From: Fasciolopsis buskii
Lineage: Eukaryota > Platyhelminthes > Trematoda > Plagiorchiida > Fasciolidae
NCBI GenBank assembly: GCA_008360955.1
Contig: LUCM01004968.1
Location: 344,275-408,274 of the forward strand
Length of the DNA: 64,000 nt
Reading direction: 5' to 3'
Shown here: piece after piece, positions 15,189-30,600 of the stretch
How the letters are laid out: each line of letters opens with the position of its first letter
How positions within the stretch are numbered: position 1 is the first letter of the stretch
Program-made: the position numbers and the translations under genes
The notes under the pieces: generated by a model
Database searches by the model: none
What the model was told of the DNA's origin: nothing
Seen by the model: only the letters and a program-made list of their open reading frames with translations

Positions 15189-18100
15189 TACACTCTGAAG
15201 GTGCAACTCGCATGTCTTAACTGAATATTTCAATTTCCAATCGATTCAATGTGTACTCTATTGGCCATGCGTTTTTTTTTGACTCAGCAACACTATATCA
15301 GCGGGATACTCTATGTCAACATCTCCGTTCCCTTGGAGGAGCTCAACTCTTGTGTCATAAGGCCAGACAAAGCATCCTATATGACTTTCCCTGTACCAAA
15401 TCTGAAAATAAAGGAGGATGTAAACTATTTCAGTAAGACCGCACTGGAAACGGCTAAGGGTAGCGAAAACTGACCGTGTTTTCTGACCGGAATTGAGGTG
15501 TTAGGGTTGCACTCTTCTGAAACAACGCTACCCCATGAGTGCTGCCATGATCCAGGTATGTCAACCGAGTCGAAGGTTGCACGAATATTCAGAAGCACAA
15601 GGACTTCATTTTTAGAAAACATTGGAATGCTCTAACGCATGTCAGAGACTGAAGATTGGGTCGATACGTCCACTGCCTGCGCGAAACCCAGCCCGTTTCC
15701 CATGCGTTGTAAGGCGAGGTTACTTGCGCATCCCAAAACTGGGCGGCCACCTTGCTTCGGTGTGACGGATCATTCACATGTGGAGCGTGATCATAGCTGG
15801 TAGAACAGAGCCTACTAGCAAGCCCCTGCGGCACCACTTGGACAACACACGGGCCTGGAATTAAGGCGACGGTAAGGCAGCGGACACGAAGAGTCAAACA
15901 GGCGTCCTAGTTCGTGAACTGATTGAAAGTGTTCCGATATTCAAAACAGGCTCAGAGACAAACGGGGCAATGCTAGGTCTGGAGAGCAAAAAAGAGTGAG
16001 CCCATTAGATGGAGGTGATCGGCAAGTAAGCTTTAACCACTTAAATCATGTTACTGACGCACGAACGAAACAGTCGTGCTAACCGGCCAGAGGCCATTTG
16101 ATTATTATCGTTAGATTAAGCAGGATGGGGTTGAAGTTGAGTCGGGTCGATTAACTGAAGCCTTCAGAGTTGACGCAGAGATAAACTGGCACTGAAACCC
16201 TGCACAGATTGCGAAGAGTAATAGACGTTGACAGCTTTGACGATGCTGGGATTGGGCCTATACCCCTACCCCTGCCCGCGTAATCCCTCCTTAAGATAAT
16301 CGGTTCTCCCAATGAGATTAAAATCAATAAGTTTGTCTAGGTGAGCTCGGGAAATCAGCCATTTTGTTAGTCTGTATTTTTCACATTTCAAAATCATGCT
16401 TTCTATGCTTTTAAAAGTCATTCATGCCCATCAAGAAGGGATTAGCAGACTTCTATCTACGTTGTACATTCTCTTACCGCATAATCTACCACAATAAATT
16501 CATCGAATGTTGATGACCCAACCGAATAGTCAGTTTTTTTAGTTCGAGTTTATTTTTTCACACGTAGTTAAATCAGAATATTTCTAACGTCAACTATCAT
16601 ATGTTGGGAAAATATCAAGAAAAAACATTCACAATGCCTACTCAATCAATACTACTTATCGAATGTGTTGTGAATTTAGTTTTAACCTTGCTCAATCACT
16701 GATCCTTTCTCTTAGCACGTATTTCGTCGACGAGATATTTTGAAAATCAATCCGAAATTTCACAAAAGTTTGGTGGCTTATATTAGACTCAAAAGGGGGT
16801 AAGTCCTAAAGCTATCCTTCAAGTAGTTCTAGTTTTGTTTATTAATTTCATTGTCTGCGATTTTCCATGGCCGTAACCAGTAGTACAATGGAATCTGCAC
16901 AAGAAGTTCTTAAGCATTGACTCGTTCTTTGTTGTTATTTCTTATATTAAAATGCGTAATTGGACGATCAAAATGAACCGGTTTGTTATATCCCTATTGG
17001 TTGTCAATTAGCCAGTCGCGTTGCCCTTGTCAGGCATACGTCATTTACATGCCTTGTGTAAAGATAGTGGATGATGAATCGTCATATCCATTATCCTGAT
17101 TGAAGATTAGCACAATTTTGGCACCATCGCAGCGACAATGCCAAACGATAAACTGCCCCATAATAAGGTCACCTAATAACGATTGACCGACCTATCCAAC
17201 GGTGATCAGAAAAAAACTAACATTTATTTCGGTCTACTGTACGAAGGTTTTGTGTCTGCTCAAATATGGTTGCTCTATTTAGAGCTAGAGCGAACGAATG
17301 ACAAAAGCGAACATCGACTGACGAATCGAAATTCGAACAGACTTTACTACTCTTTTTTAAATTTTAAAACGCCTTGAATTGGACGTGTCAAAACCAACGA
17401 ACCAAGTGTCAACGTTGGTTTCGTTTGGGATAATATGCTCCCATCTCTGGCACTTATCGAAGATGTCATGCAGTATCTACATGTCCTGTGTAGCTGACAA
17501 GGTCGTTTTGATGGAAAACAATGGTTTATTTAATTTCTGTCATTCAATTATTGATGTGTAAAGTGAACTCCCGATCAAAATATCCAGGCGCAGGCAAATA
17601 CACGTCAAGAAACTGGAACTTACGTACAACCAAACTCATAGGAAAGCCAAACAACATCTGGAAGTTTGCGATCGAATGAATTTCGCAAGTAATCACAGTG
17701 CTCTGTGTTATATGTTCATCTTCAACAGTGATTTTATGACTTTGTATCAAATTGCTCACTCAGCAATATAGTGACGATTCTTGGCATTCCATCTGCGAGT
17801 TCATCCGATCAGGAACCGATACAGTGAAATTTTCAAAAGCATATGAGCAGAATCAACCTATTTATCGTGTGAACCTTATGGTTGCTTAGGGCCTAAGAAC
17901 ACTTGAATGTGTTCAACAATAAGACAGTCTAGATCGAAGTTTGCTTCGGTCTACTACGTGGTCGGATTGACGATTGAGTCAATGAATAGTGAATGTTCCC
18001 TTGGATGGGTTGGTAGTTGCTAATTTAGACAGCTTAATCAAGAAGAAGCACTTTAATAAGTTTACAAGAGTTTCAGTATAGAAGGCGTGGTGAATAGTGG

Positions 18101-21100
18101 CCTCTTGTTTGATTGTGTTACTCTTTCAGGGCCTCCTCATTGTCTGCTTTTGCAATGATTGAACAGGCTAAAAACCGTAATATTACTCCTCTTCACGTAC
18201 CTCAGATCATTTCCAATTCGAACACAAAAAACCACACGTCTTCCATTTTCATTCGATGTCGTATGGTTGATTCTATTCTATCTGATAAATTCAAGCAATT
18301 TGATTGCGATGTCACTATTCAACAAGCTCTCAACGATGAACACTTTATTAGGAGGCCCAAACTGGCAAGTAACATCCAATAAAAGAAAATAATGATTAAT
18401 CATTGATTCACTCGTCAATCTGAACACGTGGAAAATTAAAGCAGACTTCGATCCGACCTGTCTTGTTATCGAACACATTCAAGCGCTGTTAGAACCTGAG
18501 CGATCGAATAGATGATGCAAATAATTTGGATGTGCTTCATTTTTTACAAACATCATGATCTCGGTTTTTGATTGGATAAAAACGCAGATCGAATGCAGGG
18601 GATTTCGAATGTTTTACTAAGCTAGAAATTTGATAAACAGGCTTAAACCTCTTTTTTTCCTTTCCAACTATCTATGGAATGCGAGAATTCTGCAGGCTCA
18701 GAGACTTCAGATCACCAAGTAAAAAGATAGCATATCTGGACGACCAGTAAACAATCGGCAGCATTAGGTCGATCCAGAGAGGACAGATCGGTAAGAAACG
18801 AACATGAAATGTGTAATCAACAATAAGACGCGGGTAAAATAGTTAACGACTCAACAGAAAGCGGCCAAAACATTGGGTGGGCGGTCATCGTGCATGAACC
18901 CAACAGAACACAACATACGACTAAAATGGAACGAGAGTTGGTAAGCTAGATGAACCGTCTAAGCGCATGACAACTGTGGAATCAATCACCGTGCTCTTTG
19001 CGAACGCACGCATTTTCAACGACGGGGGCTAGAAACAACGTACGGAACTCAAGCCAGTTAAACCGAAGCTCATGTGTGCGTAAATGCCATCACCCGATGA
19101 TTGATGGACGCAACTACAAATCGATCGCGGCAGACAAAAGGGACTGTCAGAAAAAGAGTAACCTATTGATCGGCGGCCCTCAGGAGATCACTGACCACCA
19201 AGGGACAGGGATGGAGAAGGGCAGATGCATCGTGGGTGTTTGACCGTGTGTACGTCCGTGTGTGAGCGTACGTGTGAATCAGCACACGTGATACGCCGTT
19301 GAGCCCCAGGAGACTCAACACTTCATCCTTTATCTGACATACAACAGGCATGGTCTTTCTGTAACAAATCTTCAACCGTTTTTCGGCTGTCAATGGCGCG
19401 GAGCCGATCGATGGAAGCAGGGATGCAACACGGGGCATTCACGTTCATAGGCGATGATTTGGACGGCTTGATCATCACCGTGAGGAAGATTGGAATAGCG
19501 ACAGAAAACACCGTAAATCATTGCTCTGGATTTTTCATTGTTTATTATTAGGTAAAGTTCATGTTGGCATCAGGCAGCTTATGGTGCCTATGTCGGGTAG
19601 TTTGCACTCAACTGGGGCCACGTTCGCCTGCGTGCGTTTGGATGAAAGCCAATCTGAATGCGCAACAATAAGACCACTGTCGTCATCCGATATGTGATGT
19701 GTGTAGTGTGAACGAATATCTGACTGGATAAGTGAATGTGAAAAATATGAATTTTTACGCAAATCGTTGAGGATAAAATATCAACCACCGACGAAATAAG
19801 TATGAGGAAATGGATCTAAACGTACAAGAACGATAGAAACTATGACTACTATCCGGGGAGTGGATGACGAAGGAAAACCTTCAGAAGTGAGGAGAGATTG
19901 CCTTTAAGAAATACAGTGAAATCACTGACCTTTGAAGATGGCGGTGCACGCTCCCTAGGGTAAACATCACTACAAGAACCTTGGAAGTATAAGGTCTTTT
20001 CCATAACTGCCTAGGTTTTCGAATCATAAAAGGATATGTAGAAAAATTTAAAAAATTAGTAGGCAGCTTGCGAACTTTCCCAATTTTAGTTTATAAAACA
20101 TTCCTGCTGAAAGCTTACGGCTAAGTATCAATGGTATTCGTCGGCCGATAGGTGGTAGTATTATCCCCAACAGTAGAAGCTCACGCAGCGTTCAGCTGCG
20201 AAAATACGAAGTACCGGTCTGCATACCATTTGATTTTCTCACAGTTCAATTCAGTTTTCACAATGACTAACCTTGCACCAACGTACGCTGGTTTTCGTTG
20301 CTACCTCACAAGGTCAACTAGTCCGAAGAAAAACAGCGAAAAATCGATTATAGAACAATATGTTGGACTACTACACAGAAGGAGGAATGTGTTAAGTTGA
20401 AAGACGTTACTGATTGCGGCATTGAGCCAATGTAACTCGCTGTCTCCAACCGGGGGAATCCAGTAGACCTTGACCCGGCAGTTTTTGAGAAAACATTAGT
20501 ATTTGTGTTTTGTCTCCCTGAGATTCTCATAACTGTCATTCACTTTCTGAGGGAGGATTGACGCTTTATGTGTGTTAGGGTTTCTGTGTTGTTTAATCAA
20601 CTGTAAGCAATTGGAGATTTACGGATTCTCCTTGCGATTACCAGTTCAGGCAAAGTTGGAAGTAGCCGAACAAGCAGTGCTCTGAGTTGGGCTTGCTGGT
20701 GGTCTAATCAGATGCTATTGTTCTGTGTCGTTTATCCCATGTATTTCAGGTGCAGTTCATCATTTACCACGGTCTAGAGCTTCCTCTTTCCTAAGGCCCG
20801 CAAGTCACCCTATGCAAGACTGGTAAAGTTAATACCAACTAACTATGTTGAATCCGAACAGAGTTAACAACATCTGATAGACAATTATAGGTCAGAATTG
20901 TAGTAACTGGCTGAATTGGCAGGTAAATTGCATTACTTAGCAAACGAAGGTACGAACTACATGGATTCACTTGTGATATAACGCCGTATGAAGCTGTGGC
21001 AGACTAGGTAATACTCAGGGACTACCCAATACGTCGGTTTAGCGGAACCGACTGGAGAAAGATCACAGCATTTACCCATCACGTGGAACGGACATAAGCT

Positions 21101-22786
21101 GTGTCCGTTCATTGTGTGCGAGAAAGAGAGAGACTGGACAGTGACTCCAGCAGACAGACAAGCGTTCATAGCTGAGGCCACAACTTCCATTGGCTAGGCT
21201 AACTAATCTGCGGGCTCCTTAAGAAGCTAAAAGTGAGGTGGGTTGGCAATCAAGTAGCGCATGCGTAAATAGAAGTACAGTGTGGATAAACATTTCTGAT
21301 CCATGGACCCGCCACTGCACTTCCGTAGTATTTTTGTCATGTTGATATGACGTTCGCAACCGGGTTGAAAAACTACTGTTTCTTCAGGCGCCATCAAGTT
21401 TTGGAATTTCGACGTCAAGATCTAATATAAAAGTAGCCTAGTAAAGTATGGCACCAGAAAACCAAACTCGTATCTGGTAACAGCAAATTTCAGGCTGCTA
21501 CATGTTTTCAAATGAACCATATCACAAAGCCAAGTGTGTTTTCTTGCGAAGTAGACTAAACTAAAGAAATTACTACACTCAAAGTAAAATGTTTATTAGA
21601 TTTTGATAAACCACAGCACAAAGCTGCTTTCGGACGTATTATTAATTTCTTAAAATGTCTTCTTTCTTGGAATGTGCGAACTAGTTCCTGTGCTTTAACA
21701 ACTAATTTCCTCTCCTGTGCCCAACAACTGCTAATTTGAACCAGTACAACAGTTCCTTGATTTAGTTCATATCAGAATGAACGGGATGGACAGATATAGC
21801 AAAAGTGAGGCTCCCTTTCAAATAACTTTCTGTTAGATTTAGCCTTTTGCAGACGTTTTACAAGTCATCACCTGTTATACACTCCTCAGCAAAATCAGTG
21901 GGTAGCCGAATTAATGCGTTGGACATTACTAGTCACTTTGCAAGACCATTACACACTTTCTTTTTGTGTAATTAATCTTTACTCCGTATCAACCATAAAT
22001 CGAAGTTTTTAAATATCTTTCCCCTTTCTCCGGTCAAAGGTGCGTGAAATGTGTAATGTTCTATTGCATGTTTAGGGAAAGAGAGTCTTCAAATTTTACC
22101 GGTAACATGTATATATTTTCCTCCTCTTTAAATCTGAACGATTTATTAACTGCCAGACATCAGTTTGACAGTTTAATCATTTACCGTTGTGTAAATGGTT
22201 GCTTCGTTTAATTTTAAGTGCATGTGTCTAATCACGAAATATTGATTTAGACAAGGTTTCTAATTAGTTCGTTACCTCCTAGACAGCCGTGCTAGAAAAT
22301 TCCCGTTTCTAGCTCACTGCATCATGGGACCAAAGTAAGCCTGCACGGTCTTAATTTGAAGACCAACCTTGATGTAAATCGAAATTTTCCCTAATGTAGA
22401 CCATCCTACCCGCAGTCGGTTGCTCTCGTTTATTAACTAATTAAATTCGATCTCTTTTTGACGGAGGAGAGAGACATTTGTGAGTAGAATGTTTGATAGA
22501 ATAACAGCCTCCATAAAACATCCTACCCAGTTAGTATTTATGAATATAACCTAGAGTACGCACAAAAACCTTTCCAATCGACCTCGTGGAATTTTCAAAC
22601 TTCAAAATGATGTCACAAGCAAGCATTGGTCACTCATGTTTAACTGATCATATTTCAGTCTAGGTATAAAAGAATTAAGTGAAACATATCAGTAAATTAA
22701 TGGAGTTTGCTAACAATCTGATATAGCCTACAAGTGCAGAAACATTCGAAATTTTAGCTAAGAAAACTTTGGAGGACATCATCGTG

Positions 22787-22829
<43 letters not shown>

Positions 22830-25800
22830 CAGCGCACTAAGTTATTCTGCAAGCCGTCGGGAGCCACCCACAATGTTTGGTGGTGTTTGCTCCGTCTTGT
22901 GAATGCTTTTTTGGACCGAGACTTGAGGAATGTGACTCCACTATCCATGCAGATGATGTTCTCCAAACAAGCCAAAACCAACGGTTAAACAGTGCTCGTT
23001 TCATGGTTCCTGTTGGTGAGCTCAGTTGAGCTACGTGAAGGGCTTGCCATTCTCCGTATTGAGATAAATAGTTTTTTGCTGAAAGTAGACGTAGAAAACT
23101 TGGGATAGTGTACTGGTGCGTATGCAAGAGATCCAGTGTCCATATCAGTCCCACAACCGTTGGTATCATGGCTTAATATCACATTTTGGAACTCATTTAA
23201 ATCATGGATAAGGTGACTATCATATGAATCAAATCGGCTAGTCGTAAAGACGACGTGTAGTCCCAAGCATTGATTGATCATTCACATGTGTTCATGTTTT
23301 TACATCACTTTCCTCCTAACAATCGACTCACCTCAACAGCGAACCGGAAAAGCCGGCTGCTGCGGGCGAAGGTCAGTCAACGACAACTGCTCCTCGGATA
23401 CGGGGGAAAAAGAGACCACAAAAATCTGAAAAACCTGCACCGGTTGTGAGAAAACTAGAAAAACGTATTAAACGAGATGTGAGTGAATTTCACGCTTGTA
23501 TATGTTCCTTTTTGAACAAAGTTACACTTAGGATGAGAACAAAATTCAGTCTCCCTATGAATCAACTGAAGTTTGTCGACTACAAGAAATAGAAATAAGA
23601 TTCGATTTTTTTAGACTGATAAAATCATTCACTTAACCAAGTAATGTAAATCACTGTCTAACTAATAATAAATTCAAACTTCAAAAAGAAATGGTGTGAG
23701 CTTCGCATCCAAGTCTTCTGTGGTCACTAGTACTTTGTTGTTGTATGCGATCATATATTAGAAACCGAATGAACAGTGTGGGTGCGCGCATCGATTTTGT
23801 CAAGAAAGGTGACTGAAGGAAGTTTAGGGGTCGCATAAAGATTCACTGTTTGTCATTAGCCACAGGTTTTTCCCAATGAAAATAGTCAGGCCAAATGTTG
23901 ATTGCAAACTCAGTTTTTCTATGCGGATCAGAAACATCTGTTGCTGCCGAAAGGTGTGCGAGGATTACCTGTGGTTAGACACCATGGTCTTCGTCACACT
24001 GTTAAGATTTGATAGGAAGCCTGTAACCCAAAAGCTGAGTTTCGGCGTAGGATGCTGAGGATCAAAGTTTAGCCCTTGAGACACTGGATTTTGAGTGGAT
24101 TTTAGTGACCATAACATATGCTGATCATATCTACGGGTCGGGAAGAAGTATACACTCAACAATGATCTATCCAGGCAAATTGGAGCTGTGCGCATGTTAC
24201 CAGCCAATAATCAAAAACAGTGGTTTACATCATGGATATGGACGCTAATATGATAGTGTTGATGTTTTATAAACTTTCTACGTTAAAGTTGCGCAGACCA
24301 GAAAGTCCGAACAGAACTCCGTTTTCGATCATGACCAAGGTCTATGATCAAATTAGAATGACAGTGTGAATGGAACGTATAGTTCCTCATGTTTCGTTAT
24401 GTTGTCCGTCTCTTTCGATTCTGCGTTGACTGAACGATAATCTCTTCAGTTCCTCCAGTGAGACCGATACCAGAGATCTCGGGAATCCCAAGTTCCGCAT
24501 GAATGAATGCAATGAACAGCCACCAGCGGTGACGAAAAACGCCAGTTTAGGTCTTTCTTCACGTTCTTTCCACAACTCGAGTTGATCAATTCAGTCTTCG
24601 GTCTCGGACTCACCAGTATGCGTGTTCAACCGTTCAGTAGTAGGCAGCTTTATTATACGACTGTAGTATTTGTACCTGAAATCGTTAAGCGGAATTCGGC
24701 CACTCGCAATAATAAGCCGGCATGAATTAAGAATACGCATTGAGTTGAATCCGACCCAAGCCACACAAATGAAGACAATAGGAAACCCACAGCAGAGGCG
24801 AACAAGTTCGGATTTGTTTACAAATCGTGCGTTTATGCATGAAATATGAGAAATCCTGATTGGTGGAACCCAGTCGGTCCAATGGCATTCGAGACAATAC
24901 ATGAACTTCACGATCGCCTGTCGCCACCAATGTCACTGACTGGTTGTGCAGGCAGGCCACAGCAAAGCTGTACCGGATTGTATCACGTAACTTGCACGTA
25001 GACCCACCACATTAATGCTTGATTTCTTCAGAGTGACGTAATGTTTATCGATCCATGCTTGTCGACTGAAGGCATGGATCTAGTAGAGCGTTTCCAATAA
25101 AAAGCGCTTACCCTATATTGTCTGATTTCGGAAACCACCCGGTGGTTTATTGACCTTGGCCTAATGGTCTGTCTGTGTGCGGTTCTGCTGCGATGATCAA
25201 CTCATCGTAAGGCTAGTTTGTGTAGCGTGTAACCTAATTAACCTATGCATTCTTTATCTTATCCCAGGCATGCAATTACTTCGATTATTTCCGATCAGTC
25301 ATGACCAATATAGATCCAGGCAGTCTTTCCCATCAATCGGGATAGGTCACCAAAACCCGATGGGTTTGTGAACAATTTACGGGTAAGCCGAACGAGAAGT
25401 GGACCGGATATTAGATCGATTATGACAACTTAGGATTGAAATCAGAAAAGAAAAAAACAGAAAAATTGTGAGTGATACGGAAGTTGTTAGAAAAGTTAGG
25501 GAAGTCCTCGGTTCCAGATATGGACTGATAGGGTGAAATAGCTTTAGCGTATCTGAATGACTGATCATGAAAATTTGTAGATTGTTCATTTATCCCGAAA
25601 ACAAATAAGGAGAAGAAGTAGCCCCTTGGAGGACTTCAAAATTGCTTACCCACTATGTGAACATTTTTCGGTTCAATCTTGTTCATCGAGTTCATTTGGT
25701 AAATCCATCTGGCAGCCATGCCAAAAGCAACTTGGAACAGCCAAATTGTACAAGTTTGCGCAGAACTAAAGATCTACAGTACAGAGAAGATAGGGAAAGA

Positions 25801-27606
25801 AAGATTTGAAAAGGTGCATCGAACAGATTCGGTGGATGCATCCCAGAATCTGTTAATTTACTGAACCAGAGAATCCACAGCATCCAAAGTGGACCTGTTT
25901 CATTTCCAGTCAAACTGAAGTGAGCGCGGTCGTCGGTGACGGTAAATACATAGAAGACAAAAATCCTAGGAAGTCACATTCTGTTAGCTTAAGATGACAG
26001 GATCTAAGAATGACGGGATGAAAATGTTTGATTGGAATACTGGAGTGACTAATTTTTGAGGATGAGCACAATGATGATAGATTTCCAGCAATCGAGAATG
26101 GAAATTCTGCATAAGAATTTACTAAGAAAAGAACTAAATGTATGTGTGGCAGAAGTCCCGCCGTACGTTAAGATTAGTGAGGACAGACTATCAGGATCTA
26201 TACCTGCTGTTAATTTGGTTGAATAATGGAGTATCAACAATTCTTTGGAAGCTGAAGTGTCATTAAGTGAACGAACAAACGATCGGTTTATATTTTTACA
26301 TCTACAGTATAGCTTTTGGGTTTCGTTTTCTTTTCATGCAAAAGTCGAATTTCTTGTCATTGGCCTGAGCAGCCCAGGAGTTGGCCTGGGTACAACTAGC
26401 CGATTCCTAACTTTACGGCTTAGAGATTCAAATTAAATCATGATCTTGCAAAGAAAAGTGATCTTTGAAGAAGGAGAATTTTTCTAGAGCAAAACTGGAT
26501 AGTCTCATTCTGATTTGGTTAGACCAGTCTGAAAAAAATGAAAAACTGCCCAGGAATAAATTCTTGGTTTTAAAAGTACTAAGCCATGATGACTGATTGA
26601 GACTAGAACAAAGGAATTCAAGGACGAATAACTCGGGATGGTTGACAATAATTCTGTCCAAAGCAAAGTTACTTCTGACTGGGAAAACACGGTAAGCAGA
26701 AGGGTCAACATATGTCTAATGACACCTACGAGGATGTGTAGGCTACCACTCAGTTCCAACTGAACTGAACTGAAATGAGGCTAGAAAAGATGGAAAGGAA
26801 TCTAAAAAGACAAAATATCTGTTTGTGTGCAACATGGGGTCACAGACAGGATCATTATAATGGTGTGCCTGTGTCAAGAAAAGTTTGGGATAAATCTGAC
26901 CAACGGGGCAGTCAATACCAGAGGATAAATACGAATAAAATGGTTCAGAATGACGTGGCCAGGAACAGTTTTGTATGTGATCGCACCATCTCCTATTGTC
27001 TTAGCGCATGAATCTCTCTCATCGGTATGCATCAATGTCTTCAATGAATGCAAACACATCCGCAACAAGTGGGTTCACTCACGACTCTGGAATGCAAATC
27101 ACACAGATGTGAACCTGTATCAAAGATCGGAGAATAACAGATAGATCCAGTAGTCTTGTGAACAGAGAACGTGTATTAGCACCCCGTATAAATGGTAAAG
27201 ACATTCTAGAGGGGCTAGGATACACTTAAGAACAGCCTTCCAACCGGGATAAACACTTCTTTTAGGTTGTATGACCAATCCGAAAAACTTACGAGTAGTT
27301 GAGTGCAGTCGAGGCGAAACTTCTGGCGAGTATTTGGGTAGAAGTAAATTCAACGTTGTGTGGCGATGAACGGCTTGCGTATGGGAAACAAATCATTTAA
27401 ATTCATGAGGTGATGACGGTTGAACGAAATTGTGATGCAGCCAGTTAGGGGTACGAACGCAGCCCCTTAGGTGAAACAACACACCTCAGCGTACTTTATC
27501 AATCTTTTCGAAAATATGCATGTATATGCTTATATTGTACTCTATCAGGACAATGCTTCCCTTAGAGGGTGCAAATATCCGGAGTTGCTACGTAGGGAAG
27601 AGGGTA

Positions 27607-27660
<54 letters not shown>

Positions 27661-30600
27661 AAGAGGTAGAAGCCAGGAAACTTGTATTTGTAAATATTTG
27701 AAATGACGAAACCATAATTTTAGCTACTGGTTTACCATTTATTATTGGCCGACGCTATGGCCCCAAACATATATTCAACTGGCCGAAGTGAAGGCGATAA
27801 GCAACCGTTTTATCAGTGCTTCATGAAATTTTAGACAATACTTACGTTTTCTATTTGCATTATCCATGATTTCAGCCCGAATCAACGGCAACTGCCCTAC
27901 CAAAAGTCCCCGACAAAGGAGATGATAGTACGATGCGAAAGACTTCACTGCGACGTGGACCGCCGGATCGAAAAGAAAAACCGCCACATCCAGTGGAAGA
28001 AGCAAAACCTATGGTACCACCCAAACCAGTTGAAATCCATCCAAGGCCATCGTTGCGATCGGCACGTACTGTACCTAAACCAACTCCAGCACCAGTGGTT
28101 AGATCTGAACCGATCAAGAAGATTGAATCTAAGCCAGTGATACGAGATAAGATAGCTACTCTTCCGTCATCAGCACCACTTCCGCCTCCGGTGGAAAAAC
28201 CGAAACCGAAAATAAAACGTGCACCGACAGCACCCTCACAGCCAAAGCGAACTCCAGTTAAGCCGTCACCAAAACGACTAAAACCCAGCGCGGAATCCGG
28301 TTCAGTTGTGGACACGTCTGGTGTGGATTTACCTACTGCTGTGGATTTACCTACTGCTGTGGCTGAAAATTTAATGATTGAAAACTTGACAATAGAGGAG
28401 CAGGATAAATCAATCAGTTTGCAGATACAACCAGAGGCGACTACAACAGAAGCATTGCCAGAACCGTTCGTGGAATATATCTCATCCGCCGGAAGCGAGC
28501 AACCGCCGATTCTAGATTCCGAAGTACAACAAGAAATGTCCACTGTCGTGGACCTACCATCAAACCGATCGGAGGATGCGGCCGCCAAAGGGGTTGGTGA
28601 CGAGCATGTGCAAGATTTAGACGACATACAGACCAGTCGACCTCCTGTAGATCAGTCAACCGTGCACCGAATTTCCCAAGATTCAAATCTTATAAAGCAA
28701 TTGCATGATGGTCAAGTGGATGTTCTGAGCCCCGCCGATGGAATGACTGTGGAAAAGCTCACCAGCATCTCAAGCATGAATGCTACCGAAAAGGCGGAGG
28801 ACAGAAAACATTTAGAAAGTCCAGATCAAATAGATCGTACGAAACCAGGAGAATTGCAAGATGTCAGTCAGAAACGGATTGACCAAGATACAAAACTTCA
28901 AAAACAGCTTCGGAATGAAGATGTAAATGAACCTGAATCCTTAGGGGTATCATCGGTCAGAAGTCTACCGGGTCCAATAAGCGAACAAGCGCAAAAAACC
29001 TTTGAGCCAGTACCTGAGATGAATTCCGCGGTTGAACGTAGTCAGGCAGCAACGGGTAAAGAATCAGATCAAGTTCACGTTGAAGGCAAAGTGAAGCAGA
29101 TTCAAGATGAACAGATTGGAGAGTTAGACAAACAAAAACCAAGTTCCGCAAGATCTATGGAACCAGAAGGATCTGTTTTCGTTGCTCCTAAGGAAGTCCC
29201 ACATGACCATCTGAAACAGCCACCTATACCACTGCGCCCTGATGAAGGGGTATCCATTGTGGGACATATCGCGGACAAGGGACTCTCTAAGCAACTGCTA
29301 GATGCCAAAAGCGAGCAAACGGGTGGCCCAGAATCGCACTCCGCACCCAACCTCAAACTCCATTTGAATGCCGAAGCTCTGCAGGAATTAGAACCATTAA
29401 GAGAAGAATATCAGGCGAGTAAGACGGTAGATGGATCGAAAACAACTGAACAGCAAAAAATCGACTATGATAAACAGCTTCGGAAACAAGTAAATGATGA
29501 AGAACAGCACGAAATGGTTGCAGAACCCTCTGTGTCTTTGCTAAATTCCGTTCGAAGTGAGGAAGCCAAGAAAGGCGTGGAAAAAATCCTAAATGAACCC
29601 GAAGTAAAAGTGAGCAAACCCACGGTTGGTGATGCACCGTTAAAATTAGTTACCGATTTAAATATGAAAAAACCATTACTCGATCCTAATAGTGATATAA
29701 CCGCACAAAGTAAGGGGGAAGTGGAGTTTGTGGACAGTATTTCGGCCATGGATATCCAACCCGAAGTTGTACCAGTACTTCTCGATACTGTAATCAATCG
29801 CGATGAAATCCCTGTTGCTGAAGCTCCGGCCAAAGGTTTCGTATCACAAGACTTATCCCCGGTTAAACAGTTACGAGATGGGACGGTGGATGAGACTAGG
29901 ATGTCTGCTGCCCCATCAGTTAACTCTTTGAACATCATCTCGGATAATGCAACCGCATTAGTTGAACAACCACACGCAACAGCGATTGGGGCAGGTAGTG
30001 TATTTCCCGAAGTATCCCTTCCTTCTCAAGGAAGAGTAGAGAAATTAGCATCTGAAATCTCTTCATTACCTGGGGAAATAACAGGCCAGCAAGTTTCCCC
30101 GGCTATCGTAGTAACAGGAGACGCCAATCATATTGCCAGTCGTTCCACTCCCATTGATGCGGGAAGCCGACTAGCTCAGATGGCATTAGACCTAGCAGAG
30201 CAAAATTTAGGCAGTGAAATTCAGCCTGAACTGTCGGGTGAACTAGCTACGTCACAAGAACCAGTTATGAATCCAGTTGCTACGGTCATCAAAAAACCCC
30301 ATCTTACACTGGCCACGGAGGTTCATCCTGGAGAAGCCGAAGCCGCCAACGATATTTCCGTGAGCGTTTCTGAGCAGAAAGCTGACGAAACCGCGGTCAT
30401 GGAGAAACCTACTGAAAAGATCACAGATCAGAATATCAGTCAACCAAAAGTGCTTTCCCAGGAAGAAACTAAACAAATGCCACATTTGGGTTCAACACTT
30501 TCAGAAGACGCAGTTAATAGCACAGCTGCTTCTGTGGGCGACCAGCCAACTTTACACTTACATCGTGCGGAAGCCCAGGAAATTCTGGCCTCACCCGAAC

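Larger units (their letters stand above)
11255..16715. other. Intron 3 of the giant gene
   Basis: This 5.5-kb intron holds a SINE-like segment (~12040-12125), a second Pol III B-box-like site (13103-13115), a (GT)n tract (13035-13054), a (TA)n tract (15142-15185) and a minus-strand RT fragment (15230-15900). A 169-codon plus frame at 14061-14570 has no recognisable content. Confidence 0.5.

Noticed and set aside
18361..18370. GC-AG type donor at the end of exon 5
   Set aside because: The site CTG|gcaagt is attractive, but it leaves phase 0, which does not join exon 6. The GT donor four bases on fits.
27872..28627. 251-codon minus-strand open frame
   Set aside because: It is a shadow of the plus-strand coding exon; the Gly/Ser-rich product reflects the Pro/Thr codons opposite.
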